Positions 44,997-56,237 of a stretch of 64,000 bases of DNA are shown here, one piece after another. The first letter of the stretch is position 1. Each line of letters opens with the position of its first letter. Source of the DNA: Lepeophtheirus salmonis (taxonomy: Eukaryota > Arthropoda > Copepoda > Siphonostomatoida > Caligidae); assembly GCF_016086655.4 (NCBI RefSeq), contig NC_052138.2:32685403-32749402 (forward strand). Direction: 5' to 3'. The notes under the pieces are model-generated. The model had not been told where the DNA came from. It saw nothing but the letters and a program-made list of their open reading frames with translations, and searched no databases. The translations under genes and the position numbers were made by a program.

Positions 44997-45650
44997 ACAA
45001 AAACTTGTAAAACATTTTATTACAATTTTATCATGTTATTTTTAATGAGGAGGTTTCATTACGCGATCAAACGGCAGCTGAAACAAAAATAAACCATTTT
45101 TTTTTCAAAATCTCATGTTTCTTAGTGTAAAAATTTTGAAGGAAAAAAGAAAACGGCAAAGTGTGCACAAACTCCTTTGTACTAGTGTCAGTACAAAGAA
45201 AACTGCAGAGACTCTTAGTATCTCCATCCGGACTTCCTACAACATCATGAAGTCCATTACAGTTCCTTACATACAAGAAGAGCCAAAACTATACCAACAA
45301 TATACCTGACTTCTAGCCTGCCTTCGTTTGTTCCTCCTCCACCCTGACCTCAAACCCCTGGACTTGCAGTTTGGAGTGTCTTAAAGAAGAAGTGTTACTT
45401 CATTTCTCATCCAAATTTGGATTTTGTCACACCTCCCATCCTGACAGCGATATTTGCTATGGACACGGCCTTGATCGTGAGCCAGCTAATCTGTTCACCG
45501 ACGTTTCAAGGCTGTTATCCCTTGTGAAGGAGGACATATTGAATAACAAATACTGCTAAATATAGTATTAAAACACATCACAAATTGCCTTTGAGTTGTC
45601 TTTTCTTGCTTCGATAAAAATCAGGTCTACTTTCAAACAGGGGGGGTCAA
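44997..45650 (+). mobile_element. Tc1-like element remnant, plus orientation
   Basis: The left end reads TA then CAGTGTGGCAACAAAAACTT (TA at 44995-44996). The following 100 bp, with gaggaggtttcattacgcgatcaaac and agctgaaacaaaaataaa, matches the 5' flank of the 19.8 kb element and of the 48.2 kb element. The right terminus is decayed or lost; its position is approximate. Confidence 0.65.
45120..45558 (+). pseudogene. Tc1-like transposase remnant (N-terminus joined to C-terminus)
   Basis: The first block (45123-45290) reads VHKLLCTSVSTKKTAETLSI, then IRTSYNIMK, a helix-turn-helix of the type at the Tc1 N-terminus. The second (about 45325-45555) holds a damaged third-aspartate block, visible as PQTP then LAVWSVLKEEV, followed in another frame by TSHPDSDI and ANLFTDVSRLLSLVKEDIL up to TAA. 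Compared with the 19.8 kb copy the end (PANLFTDVSRLLSLVKE against SCQSVHRRVEAVISFVRE) is clearly homologous. The two catalytic aspartates of the central domain are missing. Confidence 0.7.
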
Positions 45651-47190
45651 CCTAATTTAGAGTAGATTTGATTTAAAAAAAAAATATATATATATATATA
45701 GACTCGCTCAGGAGTAAAATGAGGGGGATTAAGAGCCCGGGAAACCAGAGTCCAAGTCACATCTCTTAATGTATTTATAACACCAACTATTATTACCTGT
45801 TGTGTAGACTGTATATATATATATTTTACATAGCCGAATTATTGTCCCCCTTCACCTTCAAAAGGAAGTTTGTTTTATCAAACTTTTTTGTATCAATATT
45901 TGAATCGGATAACTTTCAATAAACTCTTTTTTGATCCATTTAAGACGTGATAAAGATCTTTGATCCATTCAAACATTTGATTTTTGTTCCTTCCCTATTT
46001 TTTTTTTTTTTTTTTTATAGAAACCCTTTTATAAATATATATATATATATATGTCTTATTGATTGATGAATGAATTGCCTTCACTTATATTTTTCTATTT
46101 TTGTTTTTGAAGGAACAATGTCAATCCCGTATTGAATGACCAAATCTAATGAAGAGGAGAAAAGGATCAAAGGACACGCGTCCGGAGAGTTTATTATAAT
46201 AATTGATAAATATACACAAGACTTGTGTAACTGGATTTCAAATGGTTCTCAGGAGCTTTCTCTTTTTTTAATGTATATAATATACAGAGTAACAAAGTTG
46301 ACATTTTATATATTATGTTCTGTGTATCTATACGCTAGACTATTATGTATTTTTGAAAATTGAAACTCGAGTTCTTGTTGTCGTTGATGTCATCGTCGTC
46401 TCATGAGAAAAACCTGTTGTATATATATATATATAAAATATTGTATAAAAAGTGTATCAAATATGAAATCATTAGTTTGGAAAAGAGGAGCGTCTATAAT
46501 TTTGTATATATACATATACAGGATTAATTTTTTATGGACGGAACATTAAAAGTGGAGCCCATTAATCAGATGAGCGCATATTTATCATATATACATATGT
46601 ATGTATATATAAATTGTCTACAAAGAAACAGTTGTATTACATAGTTATCAAATTAATTTTATTATTAAATAACAACAGAACCTTCCTGCGTTGATTTTTT
46701 ATATGGAATTAAAGTTTCGTGTAAATGATTAATTGCTCTCATTTTGGGAGAAGGAAAAGTTATTTACATATGTAATTCAAATATATATGTATACTATATA
46801 TCTTTTATAATTTGAAAAGTTGATTTGTTCTACTACTAGAATAACAATAATAAAAATAAAATAGCATGGAATGAATTTTGATAATAATATTTATGTATTC
46901 ATATTTGAGCACATTTTTGAATGTGCTCTTCTTATTTGAAAGAAGGATCATCATTTATATGATGAATTGAAGTAGGAAGTTGGGAAAGAGGAGATGTCAG
47001 AATATTATCATCATTTATTAAAACATGTATGTACATAGATATATGTACAGAGATGTATAAAATATGTCCTAGAAGGCGGGAGCGGGTTTTTCTAGTGTGT
47101 AATCTGAACAGGGTGTTTGCTTTTTTAAAGCCGTTGTCATTGTCATTATTATTTAATTCTTTGGAAGGGAACATCTCAGTATAAAGTAAT
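45651..47190. other. AT-rich spacer with TA microsatellites, no gene seen
   Basis: Contains (TA)n near 45684-45700, 45813-45823, 46039-46052 and 46421-46434, and T17-18 at about 46000-46017. A 75-codon frame at 46136-46363 has no motif. Confidence 0.45.
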
Positions 47191-47194
47191 AACT

Positions 47195-47470
47195 ACTGAG
47201 TGTCCTCATTGAAGACGGAGAGTAACAATAAAGGTTTGCTCGGGAGTTATAAGTGTAAGTCCTTGTTGAAAATGGAGGAACGACATTGAGTAATTCCAGC
47301 CTTCTGGAGTGAAATTTGGGTATATTTCTCTCCTCTCACGTCAGCTTACAGCTGATTTAATAAAACGTAGTGACAACCAAGCTGCTCTCTTGACAAACAT
47401 TCTTCAAATTGTCAGGATGGCCACGTTAATTTTCGGTGACTTTTACTTTTACGTAACGGCAGGACGTGTT
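47195..47470 (-). repeat. Dispersed repeat R1, longest copy, minus orientation
   Basis: In plus orientation: cctcattgaagacggagagtaacaataaaggtttgctcgggagttataagtgtaagtccttgttg, then a divergent middle, then agctgatttaataaaacgtagtgacaaccaagctgctct, then aacattcttcaaattgtcaggatggccacgttaattttcgg. It contains both ends of the repeat and gives a length of about 270 bp. Confidence 0.7.
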
Positions 47471-47494
47471 TTATGTATGGTTGTGTAGGTATGT

Positions 47495-47610
47495 ATCCTG
47501 CGATTCGATCCAGTAATTCCGAATCGGTCCAAGAGCGTAGTAATCTTTTTTTTTTAACTGAAGTTATGGATCGATTTTAAGATCGTAATCGGTTTCATGA
47601 TCTGAAAATG
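47495..47610 (+). repeat. R3-type repeat fragment
   Basis: Contains gcgattcgatccagtaattccgaatcggtcc, gatcgattttaagatcgtaatcggtttc and ctccagacc. It shares the gatcggt/cggtct theme with the 31-34 kb R3 copies, but the alignment is weak. Confidence 0.3.
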
Positions 47611-48242
47611 TACTCCAGACCCTGTTTCGTGATGAATGGTTAATCACGGTTCTACTCCAAGTTAAATAACCATTACTATTGTATTTGTTGTCAGCTGTCG
47701 ATGTTTCTACTTATTTTTCCATATACTCGTTCTGCGCATTGATGTGTAAAATTTTAATTAGTTTTGGTTAAACTGGAAACAAAGGAACAAAACTTGGCAG
47801 TCAGTTTGAGTCGATTTTCTTAGCTACCTATTCCAGGCGAAGAGATCGCTTCTGAAAACCACAAATAACAATACTCTATCATTTTCCTCGTTACTTATGC
47901 AAATTTTCTTCCTTTTGAAGGGCAAATTCATGAAGACGAACCAATTAGTTATATATAAAGATGGGATGGGTGTAAAGAAAAAACTAAGTATAGTGATAAA
48001 AAAAAAGAAAAGACGGTTGAGCGTGTGCTCTTTTTTGTTCATTGTTTAATCAGTCGTGGGTACGTTAACATTTCCCTCTAAAAGAATAATTCTCGCCTAT
48101 TTTTAGTGTAAATTGTTTTTCAAATGCATAATAAAATAAATATATATCTTTCTAAATATAATACTGGTATTTTGAATGCAATAGTGTTATTTTAAATATA
48201 GAAAGTACTCTTCTCTAAAGTAGTTATTCATATTTTCCCCAC
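47611..48242. other. Spacer, no gene seen
   Basis: No repeat or coding pattern recognised. Confidence 0.4.
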
Positions 48243-48705
48243 AAACTCATACAAACAGGCAGCTCATACGAACAATGGTCACATTATTCTTCAAGACCCT
48301 GAACTTCAAATTCCAGGCCTTTGAGATCAAGGCTAAAAGAGGGCCAATAGGAGGCAGCCAAACAGTCAGCCACATTGTTCCTACAGAAGTTTTGGTTCTT
48401 CTTGGCTGTATAGGGGTGCTCCTTATCGGATTTCTTGATGTTTTAGGCATTTCAGATGGAGAAGCAAACGGTCTCTACATCCTTCTCCGTACTGAAAACC
48501 GGTGCTGAGGAGATCGGACATGCATTGCCTTTTCTGCTGTTGCACTCCATTTTTACACACAGAGACATAGGATAAAAACAAAACGCTTTATTTTTGTTTC
48601 AGCTATTGTTTGACTGCGTAATGAAACATTGTAATTAAAAAAATACAGGAATAAATCGTAAGTAAATACTACTGTAAGTTGTGGGTCCCCATTCATCACT
48701 TGGTC
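48243..48705 (-). pseudogene. Tc1-like element fragment with transposase piece, minus strand
   Basis: The right part, read on the minus strand, is the same 5' flank as in the 19.8 and 45.0 kb copies (ggacccacaacttacagtag, then tttcattacgcagtcaaac, then agctgaaacaaaaataaa). Further in, on the minus strand, one frame reads KNQNFCRNNVADCLAASYW, then PSFSLDLKGLEFEVQ. This matches the region before and through the third catalytic aspartate (SPDLNPLDFAVW in relatives): SLDL keeps the catalytic aspartate, but the second aspartate position is E. Frameshifts and a stop follow. The intervening domain is missing. Confidence 0.7.
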
Positions 48706-49695
48706 ATCTTTTCAACATTTGCTTTAATGCTTTAACTGGGAACTATTCTAAACAATCTTTTTGAATCTTTATTATTTCCATAGTTGGACACTACCAATTG
48801 ATTTGTGGCCTGCTTCCTGTCTATTTTTGAGGAAGAATAGGGTTTGAAATACAATAATGATATTTATCAATTGTGAATCTCAACAAGAAAACATCGCTTT
48901 GATGACTACACATACAATTTGAGATATGACTCTTTAGATGCAAGATGGATAGATAGTGTTTCCTGATGCCAATTAAGTTTCGGTCCAGGATTCTCAGCCA
49001 AAATATTTGCCAATAATAAATAATTTAATTCTGAATCGAGGTAAAGTCAATCTTAAATTGAGTTCCAACACTCATATAAAATATGCATATGTGTAGATAA
49101 ATTGAAATGAAAGCAGGTTGATGCAAATGAGTTGTTGAAATTTTTCATCATCATAATATCAAAGGATTTATAGAGGCATGCACAAATTGTCTTTTATGGA
49201 TTAATTTTTTAAACTTATATAATAATAATAATAATAGTTTAATCCATAACAAGATGGTTATTCTCCCTTTATTATAATCATCATGATGATTTGGTATAAA
49301 CTGATTTCTTCCATAGTCTCTCCCCCTCTTTCTAATCCCCACCTGGCAGCATGCTCGCTGACTGGCTTATTATTGCAGAGACCTCCTTACTTCTTAATCC
49401 ATTATAAATAAAGATTATTATTTACTTTTTGAATTTAATTTCTTAATCTGCATTAATCATTTACAGACTACAGCAACTACGTACTTCTACTATTCATGAC
49501 ATGAGGAAAAAAGAGTCATGAGTCATAGATTCTACATACATAAAAAAATATAATTTTAATATTTATGAACAAGTATGAGTCATATCATATCTACCCATAA
49601 TACTATTAAAGACCATTTTTGACCTGTTATATGAATTAATTCATGTCGTGTATAGGCAAGCATTAAGCGTTTATTTATATGTTGTAACTTCATTA
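48706..49695. other. Spacer, no gene seen
   Basis: An (ATA)n run lies at about 49216-49233. Sequences otherwise unremarkable. Confidence 0.4.
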
Positions 49696-49697
49696 AG

Positions 49698-49740
49698 AAG
49701 ATTGTACTGGGTCGTGCAAAAGTTTTGCGAATAAATGAAG
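49698..49740 (+). other. Possible single mariner-type terminus
   Basis: tactgggtcgtgcaaaagttttgcgaa has the look of a mariner inverted-repeat end (TA, then GGT-GTGCAAAAG). I found no partner in the following 3 kb, so it may be solo or chance. Confidence 0.3.
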
Positions 49741-50018
49741 AAATTAAACACTAATATATATTAGTTTGTGTGTATTGAATATCCGAAGCAGTTTTAATCA
49801 TATAATTTATAAGAATGATATTAAAGCCTTGAAAATGAACAGAGCAATAGCAACTGCATAATTTGCTGCAGGTGCTTTTGGCAGCTCATGTCTAATTGAA
49901 AGAGTACTTTAAGGCCTCAACATTTGGGGTTCGAATTCTGGTAGTGTGAGACTATACTTTTTTTCAGCATATTTCTTTTTAAATACGTTTCACATGGCTT
50001 TTCAATCAATACGGATAC

Positions 50019-50159
50019 AGTTTCTGTGTGCTCCCTAAAATAATTTTACTGATAGATAAAATAATAATCCTGGATCGTCTGTCAAAAATAGGATCTAATC
50101 AAACACGGATTGCCTCGAAATGGGGAGTTTCAAAATTACTTATTTGTATAAATATCTAA
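50019..50159 (+). pseudogene. pogo/Tigger-type transposase N-terminal fragment (CENP-B-like HTH)
   Basis: A plus-strand frame of 46 codons reads LPKIILLIDKIIILDRL, then SNQTRIASKWGVSK, then LLICINI and a stop. This follows the psq/CENP-B N-terminal helix-turn-helix of pogo-type and jerky-type proteins, where a KxxILxRLxxGxxQxxIAxxFGVSKSTVxxI pattern is typical. Here the STV after SK is replaced by LL. No ATG or upstream segment is seen and the rest of the protein is missing. About 100 bp on, a pogo-type terminal sequence occurs at 50214-50255, so this is probably one deleted element. Confidence 0.6.
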
Positions 50160-50213
50160 AAATTATTTTCTTTATATATTTTGGATATAAGAAAAATCCG
50201 ACTATAATCAACT

Positions 50214-50256
50214 TTTCATCTAAAAAATAACAGTTCCCTTTATCCGGATTTGATTG
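50214..50256 (+). mobile_element. pogo-type 3' terminal sequence
   Basis: ataatcaacttttcatct, then ccctttatccggatttgattg. It is closely matched by 60594-60647 (atagtcaactttttatct, then cctttatccagatttgactg followed by TA). Reverse complemented this is CAGTCAAATCTGGATAAAGG, a CAGT-starting terminus at a TA site as in pogo/Tigger elements. Confidence 0.55.
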
Positions 50257-50261
50257 ATATC

Positions 50262-50512
50262 CACCAGTATGTTTTAAAAAAATACAAAAAATTAATGTGG
50301 TCACCCTGACAATTTAAAGTCTGATGGGGGTCATGACAGCTTTATAAAACTAGCTTCAAACAGCTATAAGATCCTATATATAAACACAAATTCCACTCTG
50401 TATCTGGGTAGAACATAAGCAAGAAATACCCAAATATCAACCCTCAATTCTACTCCGTAGTCCAACTAACTCAACAACAAATCATTATTGTTTATCTTTG
50501 TCTTTGGCACAC
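50262..50512 (+). repeat. Dispersed repeat R1, copy in plus orientation
   Basis: Contains cagtatgttttaaaaaaatac, aaaattaatgtggtcaccctgacaatttaaag, gtcatgacagctttataaaactagcttcaaacagct, aatNtcaaccctcaattctactccgtagtcc. It starts about ten bases after the pogo-type terminus. Confidence 0.7.
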
Positions 50513-50790
50513 TAGTGATAACTTTAAACCTATGATTCCCTCTTCAAGAAATTAAAAATCTTCCATTTGCATATATATCTAATAACCTATATACAACACG
50601 ATATAAATGTCTATACACATATATACATTCACTTAGCTTAGGGATGTGAAAGAAAGAATTGAAAAGTAAATTAATCCAATTTTCCCATTCACAAAAAATT
50701 TAACACCATAATGTTTTGAATTTTCCTCTCTATTTATTTCGCTGATTACGCGGTTCCCACGAGAGGGCATCATTGTTTTGGCTCTCTATT
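50513..50790. other. Spacer, no gene seen
   Basis: Nothing recognised. Confidence 0.4.
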
Positions 50791-50791
50791 T

Positions 50792-50840
50792 CCCTTTATA
50801 TGTATTTCTATATATACATATATAGAAATATATATAAAGG
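50792..50840. repeat. Near-perfect AT palindrome, about 22-bp arms
   Basis: cctttatatgtatttctatatat is followed after a short centre by its near reverse complement, atatatagaaatatatataaagg. It lies about 100 bp before a (GA)n tract (50937-50952) and a C15 tract (50977-50991). Confidence 0.65.
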
Positions 50841-51378
50841 ATTGTAATTATGCTAATTTCAGCACGTGACCCGTCAGATTTGAAGAAGAGTCTTTTTCTG
50901 TAGTCACACAACACAACAACATCGAGAGAGGGAAAGAAAGAGAGAGAGAGAGGGAGTAACTAGATATCAAACATTACCCCCCCCCCCCCCCTCATGGGTT
51001 TCCACCACTCCTCCTCCTCCAAGGAAGTGTATTTACATTATGCAGCCCATCAACACAAAAGTAAGCTGGAATAAATTATTTTATATCTCTTTATTCTAAA
51101 TTCACATTGAATATTTAAATAAATAGAATAATGAAATAGTAACCACTATAATAAACTTAAAAAGATGAAATATTAGAGGCATTGCCATTTCTTCAAAGAG
51201 ATTATATTGATCTTTTCCCAATCAATTTTTCATAGACTCTCTCAGGAAGGTATTATTGATTAAAATCCATAAGTTTGTATTCTTTATTTTATTTAATAAT
51301 TATTACTTACAACAATTAGCTATTTTTAAAACCCAACCAGGTTCAACCCAATCGTTGTAAGTCTGGATAATATTGTCA

Positions 51379-52436
51379 TTCTTTGACGAATTAAGGATCG
51401 TTAATATCCATCAACAAGTTATTAGGATTAATCCTTTCGTAGCACTGCAATTTGAACTTAAAGTAGTATCGTCCCAATGAAAGAATTAAAAATCGGTACA
51501 TTTTATTTGACAGGATACCATTAAGTCTCATAAATCATGTGAAGGCTCTAAACAAGTAATTTTTATCACATTCATCAGTATCACTATAGTCTTGGAATGT
51601 TATTAAAGTGAAAATTTAAATCAATCAGACGGTCTTGGTGGTACAGAACCGCGATTGGCGCGATAGTTTTAGAAGTGAGGACAGCTGTTTAGGTAAGATC
51701 AAGTACTCTTAAGTGGAAAATGGATGCCAAACGAAAGAAGGCCACAGCAATATCATGAATATGTATTCAGCTTCAAACAGCCGGTCTGGGGGGTTAAGAA
51801 AGGGGCTTATCTCTAGGGATCCCGTTTTTTCGGGATTTATCAAGGGTTTTACACCTATCATTTTACCTCTGAATAACAGGATCATCAGTGAAGGTTCATT
51901 CATGATGGTTTATATCATTATAGGTGCTGTTTTGGAGACTACTGTTTTTTGGATCTAACAAAGTAATGGTCTTTCTGAAGCCGTATGAGCTTAATATCAG
52001 CAATTTTTACTGTTCTTGAAACTGTGGATACGACAATAGTTTTTTTCTTGGCTAGCTCAGTCATTATCATTCTTGGATTGGTTTCAAAGGCCTCTCGGAC
52101 GGCTTCAAGAGTTAGTTTGATTAATTTGTCTTCAATGTTATATCCCTCTTCAAGTCGTTTCTGTACCCCTAAGGTCGTCTGATTGATTTAAATTTTCAAT
52201 TTAATAACATTCCAAGACTTTTCGAGCACCCCGTATATATATATATATTTGGATAAGGGGATTGTAGTGATAATAATGAATGTACTAAAAATTACTTGTT
52301 TAGAGCCTTCACATGATTTGTGAGACTTAATGGCATCCTTTCAGATAGAATATACCTATTTTTAATTCGTTCATTGTGAGGATACTACTTTAAGTTCAAA
52401 TTGCGGTGCTTCCAAAGGATTAATTCTAATAACTCT
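51379..52436. mobile_element. Foldback structure: 230-280-bp inverted arms around a Tc1 remnant
   Basis: The left arm (about 51415-51648) and right arm (about 52159-52436) are reverse complements at high identity: both contain ctctaaacaagtaattttta, ccattaagtctca, gaacttaaagtagtat and cttggaatgttatt. The right arm has about 45 extra bases holding a (TA)n run and the Tc1-type terminus CGGGGTGCTCGAAAAGTC next to TA. The inner parts of the arms are the Tc1 termini, the outer parts are repeat R4, also found at 37.6 kb. R4 similarity continues left to 51379, beyond the arm. The spacer is about 510 bp. Confidence 0.8.
51700..52180 (-). pseudogene. Tc1-like transposase remnant inside the foldback
   Basis: On the minus strand a frame from about 52180 reads GVQKRLEEGYNIEDK, then LEAVREAFETNPRMIMTELA and TIVVSTVSRTVK, a helix-turn-helix pair with a linker as in Tc1-like transposases. 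After frame changes, FTDDPVIQR then NDRCKTLDKS recall the region just after the first catalytic aspartate (FTVDxxxNxQNDR). A further decayed piece ends near 51715. The C-terminal half and second and third catalytic residues are not seen. Long frames on the opposite strand (51713-51958, 51985-52182) are shadows. Confidence 0.7.
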
Positions 52437-54415
52437 AACTATTTTAGAGAAAACAAGTATTCAATATAATTTTACTTAAACAATACCCTTATTTTTTACT
52501 ACAGGAATTATAATAAAGAAATGAAGAATAAAAATATTTTCATTTTTTTTTATATTTTCTTAAGAAAAGAAAGTAGAAAAAATACTAAATACTAATTATT
52601 TAATTTCTCAATGCTCTCAACTGTCATTTTAGATTAGTATGCCTAAATTTAGCTGATTTTCCATGATAAAATGTTGGGGCGGTCAAAATTTAATCGCGGG
52701 GCGGGTGTATGTTCTAGACGATGCACTGTAGAGTCCCCAGTTAAGAATCATAGCTCTAAACTTTAGGAAAGATCCTTGTGTTTCTACTAATAACCCCAGA
52801 AAATTGAATATAAAGTCAATAATTGACCAAAAGATGTACCAAAAAAATATTGTATTTCAATATCAAAATTTCATTTTCGTTTTATCCAATACCACTTGCG
52901 ACAGCTATCCTAAAAGTGCGTTTTGTGCACAATTATCAACTTGAGTACTTTAACAGTTCTCTATCTAATAAACTTATATTAAGGACTCGTATACGACTGT
53001 TTTTTCGATTTTGAAAAACAACATTAGTTGTTTTTTTCTCAATGTGTCATTTTTTTTCTTAGTTGTATGTTTTTCAAAATTGTTTTTGTGTAATTGTATA
53101 ACATATAAATTTATATAATTTGACTGTCTCTCGAAATATTATTTAGTTATAAAGGTTAATATATAATAGTAACTCACTTTTTAATTGATAAATAAAAATA
53201 CATTTTGTTCAAAAAGAAAAGGTTCTCACATGAAATATATATACACAGTAAAATAATAAATAAATAATGTTCAAAAGGTGTGTCTAAGATCAATATTTTA
53301 TTATTATTTTGACTATTATTTAGTTAATATCTTTTGATTGTATACAAGAGCACAAAAAAGAAATAATAAAAAAAAGTAAAACTACATAATATGAAATAAT
53401 AGATCCCACATGCTGTGACGATTCTTTCTTTATTTCTATATATTTTTTTTCTTCTTCTTCTCTTATCCCTCTTCTAAAAGGAAAATTAAACTTTTTAATG
53501 ATTTTCAAAGTATTAATAAATAATGGAAGTTTTAGGTACATATTACATGTGAAACGATGCGCAATAATTTTAAGGAAGGAGGGATCAAATAGAGTTTTAG
53601 AAGGAACAGACTGGATGTAGGTAGTCGTTTCAAATTGTTGATCATTATTGTATAGTGTACATACAAATTTAAAATATTATTTACTTATTACAATTTGCCA
53701 AATGGTTGACTTAATTATTATTATATTATAAACACGTAACCTTACATTGCTTATTAATTAAATATGCAATTAGAAAATTAAAAGTTAAACTGAAAGTTTC
53801 AATCAAAATTTCAATCTTTAATATAATATTTATTATCTATTTTTAGTTACAATTTAAAATAATTGACAAAAATACTTCATTTTTCGTGATTTTTTTCATC
53901 TTTTGAATGCTTGATAAGGAATTTTCTATGGTGAATGAAAGTGCAATTGGATTTTACATTCTGAACTCTTACATTGCAAAAAAATTGACCCAGTAATGAC
54001 CTTATGGGTGCTATGGAGTTAAGAGTTTATTACAGCTGGTTCAAGAAATATGGCGTTTCATTGGAAAGTTTCAAAGGATGATATTCCGATGGATATTATA
54101 GGGTATTTTCTGGAGAACACAAAAGTAAGCAATCTTAGGTGCCCACTTTTTGACTTCTGACTTTTTTTTTTTTTTGTGGTTAATTTTTATTAATTTTATA
54201 GACATATAAATTTACAGAACATTATTTGTATATTTATAATTGATTATTTATTTTTACTGCTTATTTGTTGTATAAATTTTTAGTGTACTTTTGTAAACTA
54301 AAGGGTTCTTTGTCTTTCTGGACTAATTTTAAAATACAATGTTTATTTATGTTTTTTAATAAGCCCAATTTCCCAATTTCTTATGATGTATTTTTTTATT
54401 ACCTTTATTAAATGT
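52437..54415. other. AT-rich spacer, no gene seen
   Basis: Short AT frames only. Around 54000-54150 one frame (FHWKVSKDDIPMDIIGYFLEN) is open and a little less AT-biased, but no family is recognised. Confidence 0.35.
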
Positions 54416-54419
54416 GAAT

Positions 54420-54850
54420 GTTTGGGTGGGATCTTTGTCCCTCAATCCCGGCCAAACCGAAGGATGGATTTTCCTGAAATTTTTCTTGTTGATTCTTATG
54501 GGTCTATGAACGGTTGAGTATCAATTTTTTTTAGGCCTTACAGACGATGGAGGCCTTTAAATAGCATTTTTTAGCACTTCACTGGTACAACTTGAGGTCC
54601 GGGCTATATTTTGGATATTAAAAGTCTTCTTTGATGCTCCAAAAAGCAGCAGAATTTAACTAACCTGAGGAACAAGCAGCTCATATACACAACCGGTGGT
54701 GGTGGGGAACAGACCTACTCTATCTCCTTATAAAATCAACATGAGAATAATTGTTTAAATTTTACAGTCTTTATTTTTTTTTATATTAAGAAGAAGAGTT
54801 CTTAATTAATTTAATGTCCCGGGAAACGCCGGGAATACCTGCTCTATTTA
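54420..54850 (+). mobile_element. Possible Helitron-like (Helentron-type) element end
   Basis: The 3' part carries cccgggaaacgccgggaatacctgct, with a 5-bp stem CCCGG/CCGGG at 54818-54822 and 54829-54833, which resembles the hairpin near the 3' end of many non-autonomous Helitron-like elements. Upstream, ccctcaatcccggccaaaccgaaggatgg and ttcctgaaatttttcttgttg have the style of such elements too. No Rep/helicase coding is present. The 5' limit is a guess. Confidence 0.4.
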
Positions 54851-56235
54851 AATATTATACTTAAAAATATATGTATACATTCATTCTTTAAGAAAAAGCT
54901 TAAATAGACACGACACTTATATTTTAGAGTCCTTATTATTTACTAAGTGGATCCTGATATTTCCCAGGAAATTAGTAAGACTTGTGTTATGTTGGTACTT
55001 AAAACTGAATATAGGATTGCAGTGTCAGTCTCTCATCAAAATATTTATCCACTAATGTCGTAACTTCACAGATTTCTGAGTTACGTTTCTCCCCCCCAAA
55101 AAAAAAATCATCAAATTTCCGAAGTCTAAAAAAAAACTTTATCCTCTCAATTTATTCTGTTTTTAACCCATTCTGAAATACCTTATTTCCTTAATTTTGC
55201 TTCAAAATTGTTTTTGTATGCATTCATCAAATTTGTTCTTATAACTTTAATCAATAAATGATCAAAACACCAATAGTAATTTTGGTAATATAACGAAAAT
55301 ATTGGTATCTCAATTTTACTTTTCAATTAAATGATTACCTAAAAAGGCTTACTTTATCATTAAATTTATGAAATCTTGAGATCTTGGTAGAGAAATCATA
55401 CTAATGTTTGGTACATTGATGTCTACATTATTTTTAATTTTCAGTTGTTGGCATAAATTAGATATTTATGAGGAGTTGTATCATTTTGTAGATATTTTTC
55501 AAAAAAAAAAATCAATCATTGGATATTTGATTATTTCGATATTTCGAAACAATATAATTTGGTTATCAAGTATTCTCCCCACTTGTCTTAAAAAAACTAA
55601 AACTAAAGTTGTAAACACTACTTCTTATCTGAATAAATACGATTTGACCTTCAACCCATTAAAAATAAATTATAATTTATAATTCTAGTAACTAAATTTG
55701 TGACTCTGAAGTAAAATTTAAATAAAGTCAGATATTGAGTAGTAACGTAGTACTGGCGTACCAGGGAATTTAAAACAGAGTGTAGTAAATTGTTATAAAA
55801 CCCAATAAAACGTGGCATTACGTCAGTGAAACCATAACTATATGGACCTAGTGGCATTGGCTACGACTGTTCTTTTTATTAAATTCTGTAGCTATTGCAA
55901 TTTTTTTTTCTGCCTAAAATTTTAAATGTTATAATTTTGTGATTTTTTTAAAAAATTATTAAAGTTATTTGTCAAATTTGTTATTCATAGCAAAATACAA
56001 AAAATATTTTATAACAATTGTCAAAATAAAATATATAAATTATCATATAATTTGACCTTCTTTCAACTTGCATTTCGACACCGGTGCACTATGTCATAAG
56101 ATATTGACTCAACGAGGACTTAATCCCTCCCCCCTTATTTACAAAAATAGTTTTATCAAATTATATCACATTCAAATTTATAATCGGGTGCTCAAAAATC
56201 CTGCCCTTGCTTATAATTATTGTTGTGTAAGTCCT
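54851..56235. other. AT-rich spacer, no gene seen
   Basis: A 92-codon frame at 55404-55682 is AT-driven. No repeat assigned. Confidence 0.4.
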
Positions 56236-56237
56236 TA

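Noticed and set aside
46280..46305. Single Tc1-like terminus tatacagagtaacaaagttgac
   Set aside because: No matching inverted end within 2 kb on either side and no transposase-like sequence adjacent.
51713..52182. 81- and 65-codon plus-strand frames
   Set aside because: Antisense to the Tc1 remnant inside the foldback. Hydrophobic composition comes from the complement of lysine- and glutamate-rich codons.
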